In this document: positions 27,082 to 37,989 of the stretch, one piece after another
Layout of the letters: each line of letters starts with the position of its first letter
Position numbering within the stretch: the first letter of the stretch is position 1
Source: Methylobacterium fujisawaense
GTDB lineage: Bacteria; Pseudomonadota; Alphaproteobacteria; Rhizobiales; Beijerinckiaceae
DNA: 64,000 bases
Reading direction: 5' to 3'
Assembly: GCF_014138435.1 (NCBI RefSeq)
Contig: NZ_JACJIM010000003.1
Coordinates: 496,001-560,000 of the forward strand
Notes under the pieces: model-generated
What the model was told of the DNA's origin: nothing
The model's input: the letters and a program-made list of their open reading frames with translations, nothing else
Databases searched by the model: none
Translations under genes and position numbers: made by a program

Positions 27082-29801
27082 GCGACCTGTCCGAGGTCCT
27101 TCCGGAGCGGTTCCAGGCCTGGTTCGCGGCCCGCGGCTGGGCGCCCAGGCCGCACCAGCTCGATCTCCTGCGGATCGCCGGCGCCGGCCGGTCGGCCCTC
27201 CTCGTGGCGCCGACCGGGGCCGGCAAGACGCTGGCCGGCTTCCTGCCCAGCCTCGTCGCCCTCGCTGAGCGCGGGACGCAGAAGCTGAAGCCGGCGGGGC
27301 TCCACACCCTCTACGTCTCGCCGCTCAAGGCGCTGGCGGTGGACATCGCCCGAAACCTCGACGCGCCGATCGCCGAGATGGGGTTGCCGGTGCGCGTCGA
27401 GACCCGCACCGGCGATACCCCTGCGCACAAGCGCACCCGTCAGATCAGCCGTCCGCCCGACATCCTGCTGACCACGCCCGAGCAGCTGGCGCTGCTGATC
27501 GCCCACCGCGAGGCGGCCGAGTTTTTCTCCGGATTGCGGTGCGTGGTGCTGGACGAGTTGCACGCGCTGGTGACGTCCAAGCGCGGCGACCTGCTGGCGC
27601 TGGCGCTGGCGCGTCTGCATCGCCTGAGCCCGGGGCTCGCGGCGATCGGGCTGTCCGCGACGGTGCGCGAGCCGGATGAGCTGCGGAAATATCTGGTGCC
27701 GCAGGGGCCGCTTCCCTTCCCCCCGTCTGCGGGTGCGCCTCCCACTTTGCACGACGAAACGGCCGACACGGTTGTGGGACCGGGCGTGGGTCCCCTCTCC
27801 CGAGCGGGAGAGGGTGAAGAACGAGAACTCACAGAACCTGACTCGACCGCGACGCCCGGCGCCGACGTGCCTGATCCTGAGACTCCTCGTCCCTCACCCC
27901 AGCCCTCTCCCGCTCGGGAGAGGGGGCAGGTCGCGCCCCCCATGGCCGATCTCGTCACGGTGGCGGGCGGCGCGAAGGCGGATCTGCGCATGCTCGATCT
28001 CGGCCGGGCGCTGCCGATCTCCGGCCACACCGCGTGGCACTCGATGCCGGCCATCTACGAGCTCATCAAGGAGCACCGGACCACGCTGGTCTTCGTGAAC
28101 ACCCGGCTTCAGGCCGAGTACACCTTCCAGGAGCTGTGGCGGCTCAACGAGGACGCGCTGCCGATCGCGATCCATCATGGCTCGCTGGACGCGCAGCAGC
28201 GCCGCCGGGTCGAGGCCGCCATGGCGGCGGGTCAGCTGCGGGCGATCGTCTGCACCGCGACCCTCGATCTCGGCATCGACTGGGGCGACGTCGATCTCGT
28301 GGTCAATGTCGGTGCGCCGAAGGGCGCGAGCCGGATCATGCAGCGGATCGGCCGGGCCAACCACCGCATGGACGAGCCCTCGAAGGCCTATCTCGTCCCG
28401 GGCAACCGCTTCGAGATGCTGGAGTGCCAGGCGGCGCTCGACGCCGTCGAGGAAGCCGCGCAGGACACCCCCGATGCCCGCCAGGGCGCCCTCGACGTCC
28501 TCGCCCAGCACGTGCTCGGCATGGCCTGCGCCGACGCCTTCGACCCGGTCGATCTCTACGACGAGATCGTCTCGGCGGTGCCTTATGCCGGGCTCACCTG
28601 GGAAGCTTTCGAGCAGGTGGTCGATTACGTCGCCACCGGGGGCTACGCGCTGCGCGCCTACGAACGCTTCGCCAAGATCCTGCGCGGCCCGGACGGGCTC
28701 TGGCGCGTGCGCGACGCCCGCACCGCGCAGGCCTACCGGATGAATGTCGGCACCATCGTGGAGGCGGCGCGGGTCAGGGTTCGTCTGGGCCGGACCCTGC
28801 GCGGCAAGCCCGGCACGGTCCTGCCGAAATCCGGCCGGGTGCTCGGCGAGATCGAGGATGAGTTCGCCGAGACGCTGACCGTCGGCGACACCTTCCTGTT
28901 CGCGGGCGAGACCCTCCGCTTCGAGGGCCTCGCCGAGGACGAGTGCCTCGTGACCCGCGCACCGCCCGGCACCGACCCGGCGATCCCGTCCTACGCGGGC
29001 GCGAAATTCCCGCTCTCGACCTTCCTCGCCGCCCGGGTCCGGGCACTCATCGCCGACCCGTTCGCGTGGGATCGCCTGCCCAAGCAGATCGGCGAGTATC
29101 TGGTCCAGCAGCGCCGCCGCTCGGTCCTGCCGGGTGAGCGCGATCTGCTCGTAGAGACGTTCCCGCGGGGCAAACGCTACTATCTGACCGCCTTCCCATT
29201 CGAGGGCCGCCTCGCGCACCAGACGCTCGGCATGCTGCTCACCCGCCGGCTGGAGCGCGACGGCCTGCGGCCGCTGGGCTTCGCGGCCAACGATTACGGC
29301 ATCGCGATCTGGACGACCCGCGACGTTTCCGAACGCGCCGCCCGCGATCCCGACTTCATCGGCGACCTCTTCGCGGTCGACATGCTCGGCGACGATCTGG
29401 AGGCGTGGCTCGACGAATCGGCCATGATGAAGCGCACCTTCCGGCAATGCGCCGTCATCGCCGGGCTGATCGAGCGCCACCATCCGGGGCAGAAGAAATC
29501 CGGCCGGCAGGTCACGATCTCGACCGATCTGATCTACGACGTACTGCGCAAGCACCAGCCCGACCACCTCCTGCTGCGGGCGGCGCGGCAGGATGCGGCA
29601 ACCGGACTCCTCGACGTGAGGCGCCTCGGCATGATGCTAGAGCGCATCCAGGGGCGAATCATCCACAGGTCTCTCGACCGGGTCTCGCCGCTCTCCGTAT
29701 CCGTGATGCTCGAGATCGGGCGCGAGCGGGTCTACGGCGAGGGCGCCGACGAGATCCTGGCCGAGGCCGAGGCGGAGCTTCTCCAAGAGGCTCTGTCCTG
29801 A
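27078..29801 (+). CDS. Lhr-type DEXH-box DNA helicase (ligase-associated DNA damage response)
   Basis: About 907 residues. Walker A is LLVAPTGAGKT (near residues 42-52), motif II is VVLDELHAL, motif III GLSATVREP, motif VI QRIGRANHRMDEPSKA, followed by the winged-helix and Lhr C-terminal domains (GKPGTVLPKSGRVLGEIEDE). It is a DNA-unwinding enzyme of the Lhr-like family that in proteobacteria is linked to DNA ligase and a phosphoesterase in damage repair; pdeM follows directly. No ATG, GTG or TTG lies near the expected N-terminus. CTG at 27078 overlaps the hydrolase stop; GTG at 26997 is the nearest standard start. Between the two RecA domains (about residues 213-288) lies a proline-rich insert containing two palindromic repeats. 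Confidence 0.88.
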   Translation: MSDLSEVLPERFQAWFAARGWAPRPHQLDLLRIAGAGRSALLVAPTGAGKTLAGFLPSLVALAERGTQKLKPAGLHTLYVSPLKALAVDIARNLDAPIAEMGLPVRVETRTGDTPAHKRTRQISRPPDILLTTPEQLALLIAHREAAEFFSGLRCVVLDELHALVTSKRGDLLALALARLHRLSPGLAAIGLSATVREPDELRKYLVPQGPLPFPPSAGAPPTLHDETADTVVGPGVGPLSRAGEGEERELTEPDSTATPGADVPDPETPRPSPQPSPARERGQVAPPMADLVTVAGGAKADLRMLDLGRALPISGHTAWHSMPAIYELIKEHRTTLVFVNTRLQAEYTFQELWRLNEDALPIAIHHGSLDAQQRRRVEAAMAAGQLRAIVCTATLDLGIDWGDVDLVVNVGAPKGASRIMQRIGRANHRMDEPSKAYLVPGNRFEMLECQAALDAVEEAAQDTPDARQGALDVLAQHVLGMACADAFDPVDLYDEIVSAVPYAGLTWEAFEQVVDYVATGGYALRAYERFAKILRGPDGLWRVRDARTAQAYRMNVGTIVEAARVRVRLGRTLRGKPGTVLPKSGRVLGEIEDEFAETLTVGDTFLFAGETLRFEGLAEDECLVTRAPPGTDPAIPSYAGAKFPLSTFLAARVRALIADPFAWDRLPKQIGEYLVQQRRRSVLPGERDLLVETFPRGKRYYLTAFPFEGRLAHQTLGMLLTRRLERDGLRPLGFAANDYGIAIWTTRDVSERAARDPDFIGDLFAVDMLGDDLEAWLDESAMMKRTFRQCAVIAGLIERHHPGQKKSGRQVTISTDLIYDVLRKHQPDHLLLRAARQDAATGLLDVRRLGMMLERIQGRIIHRSLDRVSPLSVSVMLEIGRERVYGEGADEILAEAEAELLQEALS
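27793..27924. repeat. In-frame REP-type inverted pair inside the helicase gene
   Basis: Two hairpins: arms ccctctccc/gggagaggg with loop gagc (27793-27814) and the same arms with loop gctc (27903-27924). The two 22-bp units are exact reverse complements of each other, as in paired REP elements. The 132-bp unit keeps the frame open and encodes a Pro/Glu/Arg-rich peptide (PLSRAGEGEERE ... PSPQPSPARERG). A third copy of the core hairpin lies at 38972-38993. Confidence 0.85.
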
Positions 29802-29842
29802 CCGTCGATCCGCCCTCCCCCGACGACACCGAGGATGCGATC

Positions 29843-30556
29843 TTGGCGGCCGGCCTGAGACTCGAGAAGACTCACAAGCACCCCACCCTGATGCTCGCGG
29901 GCGAGACCCTGGTGCTCGATCTCTGCGGCGGCCTCTGGCTGCCGGAGCACCGGACGCTGATCGTGTCCGACCTCCACCTGGAGAAGGGCTCGTCCTACGC
30001 GGCCCGATCCGGCCAGTTCCTGCCGCCCTACGACACCCGCGAGACGCTCGCCTGCCTCCACGAGGCGGTGGCGCGTCACGAGCCCGCCCGCGTGGTCGCC
30101 CTGGGCGACTCCTTCCACGACGCCCGCGGGCCCGAGCGCATGGAGCCGGGCGACCGCGCCTTGGTGGCGGCGCTGCAGGAGGGCCGGGACTGGGTCTGGA
30201 TCGCCGGCAACCACGATGCGGCCGTGAACGAAGGCGTCGGCGGGCGCTACGCCGACGCGCTGACCCTCGGCGGCCTCGTCCTGCGCCACGAGCCGAGCCC
30301 GGAGCCCGTTCCCGGCGAGATCGCCGGCCATCTCCATCCCTGCGGGAAGGTCGCGATGCGGGGGCGGGCCGTCCGCCGCCGCTGCTTCGTCACGGATGGC
30401 ACGCGGCTGGTGATGCCGGCCTTCGGCGCCTATGCGGGCGGGCTGAACGTGCGCGACAAGGCCATCGAGGGCTTGTTCCCGAAGGGATTCACCGCCCACC
30501 TCCTCGGCGACGGCCGGGTCTTCGCCATCGGCCGGGCGCAGCTCGCCCGGGACTGA
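29843..30556 (+). CDS. pdeM: Ligase-associated DNA damage response endonuclease PdeM
   Basis: A 237-residue calcineurin-like metallophosphoesterase. Metal-binding motifs in order are VSDLHLEKG (DxH), ALGDSFHD (GDxxD-like), IAGNHDAAV (GNHD) and GEIAGHLHPCG (GHxH). PdeM is the phosphoesterase partner of the Lhr-like helicase in bacterial repair operons. The start is uncertain: TTG at 29843 has GAGG eight bases upstream and matches the usual protein start; CTG at 29798, overlapping the helicase stop, would add 15 residues. The ligase and exonuclease genes that often accompany this pair are not adjacent. Confidence 0.9.
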   Translation: MAAGLRLEKTHKHPTLMLAGETLVLDLCGGLWLPEHRTLIVSDLHLEKGSSYAARSGQFLPPYDTRETLACLHEAVARHEPARVVALGDSFHDARGPERMEPGDRALVAALQEGRDWVWIAGNHDAAVNEGVGGRYADALTLGGLVLRHEPSPEPVPGEIAGHLHPCGKVAMRGRAVRRRCFVTDGTRLVMPAFGAYAGGLNVRDKAIEGLFPKGFTAHLLGDGRVFAIGRAQLARD

Positions 30557-30677
30557 GCGCGCCCGTCATCCCGCGCACGTTCGCGCGGCGCGTCGTCTCG
30601 ATGCGCCGCGCCGACGGGATCGCCTCGCTTCGTTCGGCAGGACGGCGCCGCGGCGAGGCGCCCGGTCTGATCCGGCC

Positions 30678-32138
30678 TCAGGCCGTCTTCATGAACCGGG
30701 TCACGCTGTCCGACAGGCTTGCCGAGTGGCCCGCGAGGCTCTCGGCGACATCCTGGACGGCCCGGGCGAGCTGACCGGTGGCATTGGCGGCCTCGGAAAC
30801 ACCGCCGATATTGCCCGCCATCTCGTGGGTGGAGACCGCCTGCTCCTCGACGGCGCTCGCCATCGCCAGGGTCAGCTTGGACAACTCGCCCACCGCCGCG
30901 GTGATCATCTCGATCGCTCCCACCGCCTCGCCGGTGGCGCTCTGGATCGCCGAGACCTGCTGTGTGATCTCGCCAGTCGCCTTGGCGGTCTGCTCTGCGA
31001 GCGCCTTGACCTCGGAGGCCACCACCGCGAAGCCGCGGCCGGCGGCCCCCGCCCGCGCCGCCTCGATGGTCGCATTCAGCGCCAGGAGATTGGTCTGGTC
31101 GGCGATCGACTTGATCATGCTGACCACCGCGTCGACCTTGCGGGCATTCTCGGCGAGCTGGCGCATGGTCGCGTCCGTGGTCCCGGCCTGCGCGGCGATC
31201 TGCTGCGCGCGCTCCGAGACGCGCCCGACCTGACCGGAAATCTCCTGGATCGCGCCGTTCATCTGCTCGGAATTTGCCGCGACCGACGAGGCCTTGTGCC
31301 GTGCGGATTCGGCGGACTGCATCAGCCCTTCGGCCGAGTTCTGCATCTCCTGGATGGCCGAGCCCACCGCCTCGACCACCCGCTTGACGTCGGTCTCCAT
31401 GTTCACCTGCGCGGTGACCACGGCCCAGGTCAGCATCGGCCCGAGATACTGACCCTTCTCGTCGTTCACGGCCGTGACGCGCAGGTTTAGGGTCTCGGGT
31501 CCGACCTTGATCTTGGTGGAGTGCGGCAGCCGGCTCGCATCCGCCAGCATGGTGCGCTGGTGGCTCGGATTCTTGTGGAAGATGTCGAACGACCGGCCGA
31601 GCATGTCGTCGACTTTCACCGGCAGATGCTGGTCGATCGTCCCGAGGGTCCGGCGCGAGGTGGCGTTCATATAGTCGATCTTGAAGTCGTTCTTGAGGTC
31701 GGCCGTCATGACGGCCACCGGAACGTTGTCGATCATGGTCAGGAGCCGGTTGATCTCCTTCTTCTTGGCGGAGATGTCCGAGGCGAACTTGACCACCTTC
31801 ACGGGCCGGCCACGGGCGTCGAGGACGGGATTGTATGTCGCCTCCAGCCAGACCGAGTTGCCGTCCTTGTCCAGGCGGAGGAACTCGCCGGTGACGTACT
31901 CGCCCGTCTTCAGCTTGTCCCAGAATTCCGTATACTTTGCGGTCTCGGCATAGGCCCTATCTACGAAGAGACGGTGGTGCCGGTTCTGAATATCCGGCAG
32001 ATCATACTTCATCAGCTTCAAGAAATTCTTGTTCGCATGGACGACGTTTCCGTCCATCGAAAACTCGATGATCGCGAGCGAACGATCCAGGGCATCGATC
32101 TTGGCCTGGGCTTCGTTGAAAGTCGTACGGTTGAACAT
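30678..32138 (-). CDS. Cytoplasmic PAS-containing methyl-accepting chemotaxis protein
   Basis: A 486-residue chemoreceptor without membrane helices. Two PAS-type sensor modules lie at about residues 10-125 ([40 protein letters not shown]) and 130-240. The C-terminal signalling domain has the highly conserved hairpin tip [20 protein letters not shown]. It senses an internal signal, often redox or a small ligand, and feeds CheA/CheW. Methylation glutamine/glutamate stretches flank the tip. I start at ATG 32138; there are no chemotaxis genes beside it. Confidence 0.92.
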   Translation of the reverse strand: MFNRTTFNEAQAKIDALDRSLAIIEFSMDGNVVHANKNFLKLMKYDLPDIQNRHHRLFVDRAYAETAKYTEFWDKLKTGEYVTGEFLRLDKDGNSVWLEATYNPVLDARGRPVKVVKFASDISAKKKEINRLLTMIDNVPVAVMTADLKNDFKIDYMNATSRRTLGTIDQHLPVKVDDMLGRSFDIFHKNPSHQRTMLADASRLPHSTKIKVGPETLNLRVTAVNDEKGQYLGPMLTWAVVTAQVNMETDVKRVVEAVGSAIQEMQNSAEGLMQSAESARHKASSVAANSEQMNGAIQEISGQVGRVSERAQQIAAQAGTTDATMRQLAENARKVDAVVSMIKSIADQTNLLALNATIEAARAGAAGRGFAVVASEVKALAEQTAKATGEITQQVSAIQSATGEAVGAIEMITAAVGELSKLTLAMASAVEEQAVSTHEMAGNIGGVSEAANATGQLARAVQDVAESLAGHSASLSDSVTRFMKTA

Positions 32139-32344
32139 TTCGACACTCGCATTCCTCGCCCGCGGGTATCGCATCGCAGCGTTAATGAACTCTTTCTTGC
32201 TGCGTTATGCTGGTCTCCGTTTGGCGGTAGGCAATCGAAGACTTTTGATCGCGATGACGGAGTGCCTTCGAGGTCGGGGTAGACGATTTCAGCGCTATTA
32301 ACACTTGGCGAGACGCTTTTTGTGCTGTTAAAACAGTCTGAATA

Positions 32345-33331
32345 TCAGAACCAACCGCGCATTCGAAAGTATACTATAGGCGCTATGGCGCTGAAAAGGA
32401 TCAGGCCGAGCGCGTAGGGATAGCCGAGAGTCCAGTCCAGCTCCGGCATATGCTTGAAGTTCATGCCGTAGATCGACGCGATCAACGTCGGCGGGACGCC
32501 GACCACCGAGACGACGGTGAGCACCCGGAAGACGTTGTTCTGCTCGATGGTGATGAGGCCGAGGGCCGCGTCGAGCAGGAACTGCACGTTCTCAGCGAGG
32601 CGCGTCTCGAACTCGTCGAGGGATTCGATGTCCCGCTTGATCGTCTCGAAGCGCGCGTCCTCCGGCAGGCCGATGCCGTCGCAGGCTGCGGCGACGAACG
32701 GCACGATCCGTTCGAGCCCGAGCAGGCTGGCGCGGATCTTCCCCAGAACCTTTCCGCGGTTGCTGATGCCCCGCAGGATCCGGCGCAGGGCGAGGTCGCG
32801 GCGCCGGGGCGGCGGGCTCTCCAGGCGCCGCCGCTCGGCACCGCGGACGTCGAAGTCGAAGATCCGGGTCGAGAGAGTGTCGAGTTCCGATCCCATGTCC
32901 TCCAGGGCGTCCGCGAGGCTGTCGACCAGCTCCTCCAGGACGACGAGGAAGATCTCGCTCGGGGTCGTGCTGCCATCGCCCTCCGCGATGCGCTTCGCGG
33001 AGGAGTCGAAGGCGCGCAGGTCGTGAAAGCGGATGGTGACGAAGTGGTCCTTGGTCAGCAGGAAGCCCAGCGGCTTCACCTGCGACGCGCTCTGCTCGAA
33101 GGTGATCATCGGCGTCGAGAGCGACAGGCCGCCCTTCACCCGGCGCAGGCGACTCGACGTCTCGACCTCCGACAGCGCCGCCCGGGACGGCACGCGCAGA
33201 CCTGTCGCCGCCTCGACCGCTTTGGCTTCCTCCGGGCTCGGGTCGTTCAGGTCGAGCCATACCGTATGGCGCGCGATCGGGCTGCCGGGTTGCAACGCCA
33301 CCGGGCCTTCGGGTCCGTGCAGGCTCAACAT
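32345..33331 (-). CDS. corA: CorA-family magnesium/divalent cation transporter
   Basis: A 328-residue CorA-type channel. The N-terminal two thirds form the cytosolic alpha/beta funnel; two C-terminal membrane helices enclose the selectivity motif [11 protein letters not shown], and the protein ends in a short basic tail (RMRGWF). It mediates Mg2+ (possibly Co2+/Ni2+) influx as a pentamer. It starts 213 bp from groES and is divergent to it. Confidence 0.92.
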   Translation of the reverse strand: MLSLHGPEGPVALQPGSPIARHTVWLDLNDPSPEEAKAVEAATGLRVPSRAALSEVETSSRLRRVKGGLSLSTPMITFEQSASQVKPLGFLLTKDHFVTIRFHDLRAFDSSAKRIAEGDGSTTPSEIFLVVLEELVDSLADALEDMGSELDTLSTRIFDFDVRGAERRRLESPPPRRRDLALRRILRGISNRGKVLGKIRASLLGLERIVPFVAAACDGIGLPEDARFETIKRDIESLDEFETRLAENVQFLLDAALGLITIEQNNVFRVLTVVSVVGVPPTLIASIYGMNFKHMPELDWTLGYPYALGLILFSAIAPIVYFRMRGWF

Positions 33332-33406
33332 GACGGCGCATTATCCATGGGGCGAGAAGGAAGGCCGCCGGCGCGTCATCGCACCGTCGCGCGGGGGTGC
33401 GACAGC

Positions 33407-33436
33407 CTTGACTCGGAACCGCAGCGAGCCTATCTC
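33407..33436 (+). promoter_or_regulatory. Heat-shock/housekeeping promoter of groESL
   Basis: A cttgac -35 element (33407-33412) and a cctatct -10 element starting at 33429, spaced 18 bp after CTTG. This fits the alphaproteobacterial RpoH pattern (CTTG ... CYTAT) and is also tolerable for the vegetative sigma factor. The CIRCE element starts 11 bases downstream, around the expected transcription start, so repressor binding would block initiation. Confidence 0.6.
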
Positions 33437-33446
33437 GCCGCCGTCT

Positions 33447-33473
33447 TTGGCACTCGCCGAGACAGAGTGCTAA
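33447..33473. promoter_or_regulatory. CIRCE operator (HrcA binding site)
   Basis: Arms ttggcactc (33447-33455) and gagtgctaa (33465-33473) with a 9-bp spacer match the CIRCE consensus ttagcactc-N9-gagtgctaa with one mismatch in the left arm. Its position 72 bp before the groES ATG is standard. It implies HrcA control of groES-groEL. Confidence 0.93.
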
Positions 33474-33544
33474 CAGTCGAGTTCGCGAGCGGTCCCGCCG
33501 GCCGCATCAACGCCAACTCCAGACCTGAAGCAAGAGGGCAGCTC

Positions 33545-33835
33545 ATGAAGTTCCGTCCGCTGCACGACCGCGTGGTCGTCCGTCGCATCGAGAGCGAGGA
33601 GAAGACCAAGGGCGGCATCATCATCCCGGACACCGCCAAGGAGAAGCCGCAGGAAGGCGAGATCGTCGCCGTCGGTCCCGGCGCCCGCGACGAGCAGGGC
33701 CGCGTCAACCCGCTCGACGTCAAGGCCGGCGACCGCGTCCTGTTTGGCAAGTGGTCCGGCACCGAGGTCAAGATCGACGGTCAGGACCTCCTGATCATGA
33801 AGGAATCCGACATCATGGGCGTCGTCGCCGTCTGA
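33545..33835 (+). CDS. groES: Co-chaperonin GroES
   Basis: A 96-residue co-chaperonin that caps the GroEL ring. Signatures are [14 protein letters not shown], the mobile loop [19 protein letters not shown], and the end [14 protein letters not shown]. The ATG at 33545 has a purine-rich AGAGGGCAG upstream. It is 74 bp before groEL in a classic groESL operon behind CIRCE. Confidence 0.98.
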   Translation: MKFRPLHDRVVVRRIESEEKTKGGIIIPDTAKEKPQEGEIVAVGPGARDEQGRVNPLDVKAGDRVLFGKWSGTEVKIDGQDLLIMKESDIMGVVAV

Positions 33836-33861
33836 TCGGATCACCTCTCACCGCCCTTTGA

Positions 33862-35550
<1,689 letters not shown>

Positions 35551-35579
35551 GTCCACGCCACCGCGCATGACGGAGGAAG

Positions 35580-35610
35580 GGGGTCGCCGAGAGGCGGCCC
35601 CTTTTCTTTT
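35580..35610 (+). terminator. Rho-independent terminator of groESL
   Basis: Stem ggggtcgcc (35580-35588) / ggcggcccc (35593-35601) with one G-U pair and a gaga loop, followed directly by ttttctttt. It lies 30 bp after the groEL stop. Confidence 0.9.
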
Positions 35611-35656
35611 GGCGCTGCCGTGGCTGCTCGGCGCGCGCGGCGGAGTCCGGTCGGGC

Positions 35657-35947
35657 TCAGCGGCCTTGACGCGACGCCGGGGCCTGAAGGCGGGCTCGCA
35701 CGGTGGCAATCAAGGATTGCCGGACACGCTCGGTCGCCTGGAAAGGGATGTCGAAGTTCAGGCTGTGGTAGATCAGGTCGCGGATACCGTCGTGATCGGG
35801 GTCTCCGCCGCCGCCCTCGATGACGTCGAGGATCCAGGCATGGATCGCCGCGTGATCCGACGGATCGGGATCCGCGACGAGGACCAGATGGCCGCCGTGC
35901 ATCCAATCATCGCGCAGGGCTGCGGATTCTTCGGCGGCTGTTGGCAT
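35657..35947 (-). CDS. Hypothetical acidic protein
   Basis: A 96-residue soluble protein with an acidic, Asp/His-rich first half (GGHLVLVADPDPSDHAAIHAW, EGGGGDPDHDGIRDLIYHS) and a basic C-terminus. I do not recognise the family. It is convergent with groEL across the terminator. ATG 35947 is taken as start; the frame extends to 35986. Confidence 0.55.
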   Translation of the reverse strand: MPTAAEESAALRDDWMHGGHLVLVADPDPSDHAAIHAWILDVIEGGGGDPDHDGIRDLIYHSLNFDIPFQATERVRQSLIATVRARLQAPASRQGR

Positions 35948-36359
35948 GACCTGACCTTGCGGCTCTGATTGGCGCGGCCGCGACAACAGAGTATCCGCGC
36001 GCCGCGATGGAGTTCTTCCACATCAACGGCGGAGCCGCGACGTCGGCGGCGCCGCCGCGTCACCGGTGCGACCGCGCCTTACCCTGCCGCGAAGGCGCAC
36101 AGCGGTCGAGGGGAGGTCGACGTCTCGGGCTCAGTCCGCGCGTCCGCGGTCGCGCGCGCCGACCATGATGCGTCCAGCGCGCCGGCGCCCGAAGCCCCGT
36201 CTCGCGGCGTTTCGAGTGGCGGGCGACGAACGAAAAACGGGACGGCTTTCGCCGTCCCGTTCAAAGGCTTACCTATCGGCCAAGGAAGATCGAAGCCAGT
36301 CGCTGGAGCAGGCCCCGCGGTGCGGGCGGAGGCTCGCTCTGCCCAGGACCGTCCCCGAT
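35948..36359. other. Intergenic region between hypothetical gene and fae
   Basis: A 412-bp stretch. It holds the fae terminator hairpin (36236-36261). The rest is GC-rich with Arg/Ala-type shadow frames; I see no gene. Confidence 0.5.
36231..36261 (-). terminator. Rho-independent terminator of fae
   Basis: On the minus strand, arms aacgggacggc and gccgtcccgtt (plus coordinates 36251-36261 and 36236-36246) form an 11-bp perfect stem with a four-base loop, followed by tttttcg. It lies about 100 bp after the fae stop. Confidence 0.85.
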
Positions 36360-36872
36360 CTAAGCGTTGGCGGCGAAGGGGTGCTGCGCCGAGTTGCGCT
36401 GCTCGGTGACCGTCGAAGCCTTCGGCTCACCGTTGACGGCGCGCTGGATCGACAGCTTGGTCGCCTCGTAGTTGTACTTCTGGATCTTGGCGTCGTCGGC
36501 CGCCTCCCAGTGGATGAACACGCCGACCAGGATGTACAGGTCGTCGGCCTCGTCCGCCGGGATGATGCCCTCGGCCACCGCGTCCTGCACGGCCTTGGCA
36601 ACGCCGTGCTGGGCCGGGCCGAACATCTGGACGGCCTGACGGGCGTCGTTGATGGTGACCTTGTTGAACATCAGGGTGTTCGGCTTGCACGGCAGGTTCG
36701 GCGCGATGACCGCGAGCAGGCTGGTGAAGCCGTGCTTGTTGTTCACGAGGCCGTTGCAGAAAGCCGTCTCGGCGGGCGAGCCGCGCGGTCCGATGATGAG
36801 ATCGATGTGGGCGACCTCGTTGCCCTCGCCGACGAGCGCTTCGCCGACCTGAACCTTGGTGATCTTCGCCAT
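36360..36872 (-). CDS. fae: Formaldehyde-activating enzyme Fae
   Basis: A 170-residue enzyme that condenses formaldehyde with tetrahydromethanopterin to methylene-H4MPT, the entry to the H4MPT oxidation pathway and the main formaldehyde sink in Methylobacterium. The N-terminus [20 protein letters not shown], the catalytic-histidine segment [15 protein letters not shown], and [20 protein letters not shown] are typical. The length matches known Fae. A 238-bp gap upstream suggests its own promoter, separate from the mtdB-mch operon on the same strand. Confidence 0.97.
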   Translation of the reverse strand: MAKITKVQVGEALVGEGNEVAHIDLIIGPRGSPAETAFCNGLVNNKHGFTSLLAVIAPNLPCKPNTLMFNKVTINDARQAVQMFGPAQHGVAKAVQDAVAEGIIPADEADDLYILVGVFIHWEAADDAKIQKYNYEATKLSIQRAVNGEPKASTVTEQRNSAQHPFAANA

Positions 36873-37110
36873 TCGGTGTCTCTCCCTGGATTCCGAAATA
36901 GAGCCGCGCGCCGGGCGGTGCCGCGGCCGGGAAGCCATCCTTGTTATCGGCGCCCGACCATGCCGGCCGAGCCGGATGAGCCGAGCCGGTTGGGCCGGAC
37001 AGCGCGGCGGACCCTACAGCGGGGCCCAGCGGCTCACAACCCGCGCAAGGCTCTGACACGAAGGAATTTCCATCTGTCCGGTGCCGCGATCCCCGGATCG
37101 TGCGCCCGGG

Positions 37111-37989
37111 TCAGACCAGCCGTGCGCCGGCAGCCGCAAGGGCGTCCCAGAACAGCGTCGCGACCGTAAAATCGGCGCTCGTGCCAGGATTGATGGCCCG
37201 CGCCTTCAACGACGCGTCGAAGGCCAGCAGCGCGTCGACCGGCCGTGCGGCGAGGTCGATCCCGGCGCGGAGGGACTCGGCCTCCCGGCGGATGCGTTCG
37301 GCCGCCGCGGCGCCGTGCTTGCGGGCGACATGGCTGTCGGGGACCGCCTGGAGAAAGGCGAGATGAATCGCGGTCGTACACCATGTGGGGTCGAGCCCCC
37401 CGGCGCGGGCCTCGGCCAGGGCCGCGAGCCCGATCGCCGGCACGTCCGCGAAGTCCGTCACGTAGGCGCGGGCGATCCGGTCCCGGTTGGCGGCCTCCGC
37501 CATCGCATCGTGCAGGGCGGCGGGCGCCGCTTGGGCGACGTCGTGGTGCTCGGCTTGGCCGAGGCCGCCCGGATTGGCGAGGCGGATGGCTGCGAAGACG
37601 GCGTCCGCATCCGTGGCGTTCAGCGTATCGAGCGCCGACGCGACGGTCAGGCCCCGCTCGGCCGCGACGGCCAGGGGGGCGCAGAGCAGCAGGATGCCGA
37701 GATTGGTGTTCTGGCCCACCGCCGCCATCGTGGCGGCGACGCCGTCGCGGATCCGCATGCCCACGCCGGTGCCCGCCCGGGCCAGTGCCGGCCCCGAGAC
37801 ATCGGCGCTGGTGACGAAATCCGCCAGCACCATGCGATGGCCGGGCGCGTAGGCGTGGACATTGCCGGGCTTGAGGGCGTCGAGCTCCGCGAGGCAGGCG
37901 GCCCGGTAGAGCGTGCCGATCAGCGCCGCGTCGAGGCCGCTCGTGCCGGTTCCGCTCGTGCCGGGTCCGCTCATGCCGGGTCCGCTCAT
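37111..37989 (-). CDS. CitG-like triphosphoribosyl-dephospho-CoA synthase family protein (C1 cluster orf17 type)
   Basis: A 292-residue protein of the CitG/MdcB family (KPGNVHAYAPGHRM, FVTSADVSGPALA, GQNTNLGILLLCAPLA). Classical members make the citrate-lyase prosthetic-group precursor, but no citrate lyase is nearby. In M. extorquens the equivalent gene of the fae-mch cluster (orf17) is needed for C1 growth and is assigned to cofactor (H4MPT or methylofuran) formation. Its ATG at 37989 overlaps the upstream RimK-like gene stop (ATGA). The first 60 bp are four imperfect 15-bp repeats, two of which contain an ATG. Confidence 0.82.
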   Translation of the reverse strand: MSGPGMSGPGTSGTGTSGLDAALIGTLYRAACLAELDALKPGNVHAYAPGHRMVLADFVTSADVSGPALARAGTGVGMRIRDGVAATMAAVGQNTNLGILLLCAPLAVAAERGLTVASALDTLNATDADAVFAAIRLANPGGLGQAEHHDVAQAAPAALHDAMAEAANRDRIARAYVTDFADVPAIGLAALAEARAGGLDPTWCTTAIHLAFLQAVPDSHVARKHGAAAAERIRREAESLRAGIDLAARPVDALLAFDASLKARAINPGTSADFTVATLFWDALAAAGARLV

